Below, piece by piece: positions 61,279-64,000 of a stretch of DNA of 64,000 nt (position 1 is its first letter; each line of letters opens with the position of its first letter). Source of the stretch: an uncultured Sutterella sp. Lineage in GTDB: Bacteria; Pseudomonadota; Gammaproteobacteria; Burkholderiales; Burkholderiaceae_F. The stretch lies in assembly GCA_958347955.1 (NCBI GenBank), contig CATVXH010000001.1, positions 124,001 to 188,000 on the forward strand. Direction: 5' to 3'. The notes under the pieces were generated by a model. That model did no database searches. It saw only the letters and a program-made list of their open reading frames with translations, and was not told the origin of the DNA. The translations under genes were made by a program, and so were the position numbers.

Positions 61279-62427
61279 TTATAGAAAAAGTTCTTGCAGA
61301 TCTGATAAAAAGTCCCAACCTTTGTCCGAAGCAACGAAACGGGTAAGAGGGGCGGGCATTAGTCCCAACGATTGAGCTTTAGAAATCCTGTCATGGATGT
61401 CATCAAGAGTCAGATCCGTGCGTTTTTGTAAAAAGTCCAGAGGTGCGCCTTTTCGAAGCCTTAAGACGTTGAGCATGAATTCGAAGGCTTGCTCATCTTT
61501 GGCTACCCACCTCTGATGGGCAACGGCATTGCCTTTGGCCGCGTGTGCCATGAAGCTCTCCGGCTGTGTGTAACGGACCTCCCGTAAGATTCTCCCGTCT
61601 TCTAAAGTAACTTTGCTGTGAGCTCCGGCGCCGCACGCGATGTAGTCGCCGAACTGCCAGTAATTTAGGTTATGACGGCAATGAAAGTCCGGTTTGGCGT
61701 AACCTGAGATTTCATAGTGTTCATACCCAGCCTCTTCCAAGGTTCGGGCGACCAGGTCTTGCATTTGAAAGACTGTGTCGGCATCGGGGATACCGGCGGG
61801 GATATGTTTGGCAAAAACAGTATTGGGTTCAAGCGTCAGCTGATAAAAGGACAGATGATTGCTTTGGGCGGCAATGGCCTCCTGAAGCTCTAATTCAAGC
61901 TCTCCAAGCGTTTGACCCGGCAGGGCAAACATCACATCCAAATTGAAGTTTTCAAACGATTCTCGGGCGATTTTGATGGCTTCTCGGGCCTGCGTGCTAT
62001 TGTGGATCCTTCCTAAACGTTTTAATAGGTCGTCATTGAAACTTTGAATGCCCATGGAAAGACGGTTAATTCCTATGCGGCGGTAGGATTCAAAGTGGGA
62101 GACATCGACCGTGCCGGGGTTTGCTTCAAGCGTGATTTCGATATCCGTGCTCGTCCGATACAAAGAGAAAACCGCCTCTAAAAAACGTGCTAATTCTGGA
62201 GGCGCCATTAAAGACGGAGTGCCGCCGCCAATGAAAATGCTGATGAGTTCTCTGCCCTGGGCGAGGGGAACGGAGCGTTTAAGATCGGTGATGAGCGCGT
62301 CTACATAGCGCCGGGAGGGATTGCCGACAGTCGGCAGCGCGTGAGAATTAAAGTCGCAATAAGGACACTTTCTCACGCACCAGGGCCAATGAACGTAAAG
62401 GGAAAGCGGGATGTCGGAGTTTCTCAT
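61279..62427 (-). CDS. hemW: HemW, heme chaperone / HemN-like radical SAM protein
   Basis: A 382-aa radical-SAM protein. CVRKCPYCDFNSH carries the CX3CX2C cluster motif, preceded by LYVHWPW; IGGGTPSLM and RLSMGIQSFN are the next conserved stretches. The lack of the extra N-terminal residues and of the CX3CX2CXC form separates it from true coproporphyrinogen oxidase HemN, as for HemW. It overlaps rdgB by ATGA. The family inserts heme into respiratory enzymes. Confidence 0.92.
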   Translation of the reverse strand: MRNSDIPLSLYVHWPWCVRKCPYCDFNSHALPTVGNPSRRYVDALITDLKRSVPLAQGRELISIFIGGGTPSLMAPPELARFLEAVFSLYRTSTDIEITLEANPGTVDVSHFESYRRIGINRLSMGIQSFNDDLLKRLGRIHNSTQAREAIKIARESFENFNLDVMFALPGQTLGELELELQEAIAAQSNHLSFYQLTLEPNTVFAKHIPAGIPDADTVFQMQDLVARTLEEAGYEHYEISGYAKPDFHCRHNLNYWQFGDYIACGAGAHSKVTLEDGRILREVRYTQPESFMAHAAKGNAVAHQRWVAKDEQAFEFMLNVLRLRKGAPLDFLQKRTDLTLDDIHDRISKAQSLGLMPAPLTRFVASDKGWDFLSDLQELFL

Positions 62428-63017
62428 GCCATCCAGCGTTTTTTCATTTCATCGATCAGTTTGACCATCGCAAGTCCCCGATGGCTTATGGCATTTTTCT
62501 CCTCCGCTGTAAGTTCTGCGGCCGTCTTTCCGAGTTCAGGCAGCAGGAAATGGGGGTCATAGCCAAAACCACCCTCTCCTCTGGGGTGGTCAATCACCTC
62601 GCCGTACCATCGGCCCTCGGCGATGATGGGCTCGGGGTCTTCAGCGTTTCGCACCGCCACTAAAACACAAGTGTAGTGAGCGGCTCGATCTGAAGAGCCT
62701 CGAAGTTTTTCAACCAAAAGGGCGTTATTTTTTTTGTCGTCGCCCGGTTCCCCCGCGAAACGCGCCGAATGCACTCCGGGCGCGCCACCCAGCGCATTCA
62801 CACAAATGCCGGAATCATCCGCGATGGCGGGCAGCCCCGTGAGTTTAGCCGCGTGGCGCGCTTTCGCAAGACAATTTTCAAGAAAAGTTCCGTACGGTTC
62901 TTCGGCGGCAGGAATGTGAAATTCCCCCTGAGGATGCACTTCAACGTTCAATGGAGTTAAAAGTCTGTTGAACTCACGAAGCTTTCCCTTATTGTTGCTG
63001 GCCAACACAATTTTCAT
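62424..63017 (-). CDS. rdgB: XTP/dITP pyrophosphatase
   Basis: Removes non-canonical purine nucleoside triphosphates (197 aa). Ham1-type motifs SNNKGKLREFNRLL, ADDSGICVNALGGAPGVHSA, GEGGFGYDPHFLLP and the SHRGLAM end. Between rph and hemW, the usual Proteobacterial order. Confidence 0.95.
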   Translation of the reverse strand: MKIVLASNNKGKLREFNRLLTPLNVEVHPQGEFHIPAAEEPYGTFLENCLAKARHAAKLTGLPAIADDSGICVNALGGAPGVHSARFAGEPGDDKKNNALLVEKLRGSSDRAAHYTCVLVAVRNAEDPEPIIAEGRWYGEVIDHPRGEGGFGYDPHFLLPELGKTAAELTAEEKNAISHRGLAMVKLIDEMKKRWMA

Positions 63018-63032
63018 TTCTTAGATTCCTCA

Positions 63033-63755
63033 TTAAGCGGCAAGAGCGGCTTTTTGAAGTTCGATGATTTGAGCTATCGCTGTTTTAGCGAGCGCAGTCA
63101 TTTGCGTCATTTCATCTTCGGTGAAAGGCTCGCCTTCGGCGGTACCTTGAATTTCTACGAAACGCCCATCGCTTGTCATCACGAAATTCATGTCGGTTTC
63201 GCTGTTGCTGTCTTCCGGATAATCAAGGTCGATTACAGGAACTCCTTCAAATATGCCGGCGCTGATGGCGGCCACATGGCCTTTGAGAGGATTCTCTGTG
63301 ATTTGTTTTTTCTCAATCATGGTACGGATAGCCAGCGCCAATGCAACCCAGGCTCCGGAAATGGAGGCACAACGCGTGCCGCCATCGGCTTGAATGACAT
63401 CGCAATCCAATTGAATTGTGAAATTGTCGATTTTGGAACGGTCCACCACGGCGCGAAGAGCGCGACCGATTAAACGCTGAATCTCCAGGGTACGGCCGGA
63501 TTGCTTGCCCTTGGCGGCTTCACGGTCGCAGCGGGTGTGCGTGGCTCGAGGTAGCAGCCCGTATTCGGCGGTAACCCAGCCTTCAGGACGGTCCTTGAGA
63601 AATTTCGGTTTGCCCTCAATGACAGAAGCCGTGCAGATCACCTTTGTGTCGCCGATCTCCACTAAGACAGAGCCCTCGGCGTGCTTGGTGTAGTGAGTGG
63701 TAAAGCGCACGGGGCGCATTTCATTGGGTTGACGGTGTGAAGGACGCTCAAACAT
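63033..63755 (-). CDS. rph: Ribonuclease PH
   Basis: 3'-5' phosphorolytic exoribonuclease that trims tRNA 3' ends (240 aa). RPSHRQPNEMRPVRF start, GDTKVICTASV, LPRATHTR, EIQRLIGRALRAVVD, LDCDVIQADGGTR and DLDYPEDSNSETDMN are as expected. ATG 63755 is used; a TTG at 63773 would add 6 residues. First of rph-rdgB-hemW. Confidence 0.96.
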   Translation of the reverse strand: MFERPSHRQPNEMRPVRFTTHYTKHAEGSVLVEIGDTKVICTASVIEGKPKFLKDRPEGWVTAEYGLLPRATHTRCDREAAKGKQSGRTLEIQRLIGRALRAVVDRSKIDNFTIQLDCDVIQADGGTRCASISGAWVALALAIRTMIEKKQITENPLKGHVAAISAGIFEGVPVIDLDYPEDSNSETDMNFVMTSDGRFVEIQGTAEGEPFTEDEMTQMTALAKTAIAQIIELQKAALAA

Positions 63756-63779
63756 ATTTTCCAATCCTCGCAAACAATA

Positions 63780-63998
63780 TCAGAAATTTTTTTCGCGTTT
63801 CTTTAGCCGCGGCTCGAAAAGCATGGATCCCCCCATGGCGGTGGTCCATGGCCCTTGAACGTTGTCTTGTGGACGCCAATGTTGAGCCGCATCATCGCTT
63901 GTGTAGAAACCTTTGTCTGTTTGCGCAAAGAGTTTATCGGCCCGGCCGTCCAGCGCAACGAACATACCGATTTCCTTACTGATAAAGCGCGGATGCCA
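63780..63998 (-). CDS. C-terminal end of a possible beta-propeller (BNR-like repeat) protein, cut by window edge
   Basis: The last 72 codons of a gene running off the right edge. The sequence FVALDGRADKLFAQTDKGFY and TSDDAAQHWRP looks like a BNR/Ycf48-type repeat, found in sialidase-like and sortilin-like propellers, but only one repeat is visible. It ends 24 bases before rph. Family call is tentative. Confidence 0.45.
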   Translation of the reverse strand, partial: WHPRFISKEIGMFVALDGRADKLFAQTDKGFYTSDDAAQHWRPQDNVQGPWTTAMGGSMLFEPRLKKREKNF

Positions 63999-64000
63999 GA

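Overview
The window looks like a chromosomal segment of a gut-type, anaerobic betaproteobacterium, most likely family Sutterellaceae (Burkholderiales; Parasutterella/Turicimonas/Sutterella-like). The evidence is indirect. The order pheS-pheT-ihfA-merR-tRNA-Pro is typical of Betaproteobacteria. The metabolic genes are those of a fumarate- and formate-handling anaerobe: pyruvate formate-lyase, class I fumarase and DcuA/DcuB-type C4-dicarboxylate carriers. A full LPS heptose/Kdo gene set marks it as Gram-negative. No phage, CRISPR array or intact insertion sequence was seen.

Layout. 0-3.6 kb: aspS (cut by the left edge), an EF-G-like GTPase and an orphan OmpR-type regulator. 3.7-9.2 kb: a TolC/MacA/MacB-type efflux operon ending in a substrate-binding-protein gene. 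9.3-12.7 kb: pyrE with a cytosine-deaminase-like amidohydrolase behind a structured leader RNA, a RibD_C-type reductase, and ssb. 13.0-18.2 kb: a LarA-family racemase, uvrA and an rfbD-like reductase. 18.2-26.6 kb: galE, a patatin/barrel outer-membrane protein, two DUF2721 proteins, a YbaK-like deacylase, yqgE-ruvX-plsC, apaH and galU. 26.7-43.2 kb: an anaerobic metabolism region with pflA, pflB, class I fumarase, two complete Dcu carriers and a third that is broken, a GntR-type regulator, an M20 amidohydrolase, the nickel-pincer cofactor genes larE, larC and larB, and an MmgE/PrpD protein. 43.3-51.1 kb: LPS inner-core genes (hldC, gmhB, hldD, hldA; pgi, waaC, waaA) and thiD, then tRNA-Met. 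51.3-53.4 kb: two double-domain universal stress proteins. 53.6-58.6 kb: pheST, ihfA, a long MerR protein and tRNA-Pro. 58.7-61.3 kb: an exported argininosuccinate-lyase-like protein divergent from a frameshifted LysR gene. 61.3-64 kb: hemW, rdgB, rph and the end of a possible beta-propeller gene.

How the genes fit together. Pyruvate would be split to acetyl-CoA and formate by PflB, activated by PflA. Malate and fumarate would be interconverted by the class I fumarase and exchanged through the Dcu carriers. The complete route to the nickel-pincer nucleotide cofactor (LarB, LarC, LarE) sits among these genes, and a LarA-family apoenzyme that could use it lies 24 kb away between ssb and uvrA, with every catalytic residue present. 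An inferred but attractive reading is that this organism racemises a 2-hydroxy acid (lactate, malate or another) to feed its C4 metabolism.

The most notable signals are: a SAM-methyltransferase domain fused to LarB; a secreted argininosuccinate-lyase/fumarase-superfamily protein with an altered active-site motif; a structured leader RNA followed by a terminator in front of the amidohydrolase-pyrE operon; a LysR gene broken at an A8 tract; and a substrate-binding protein translationally coupled to a MacAB-type exporter.
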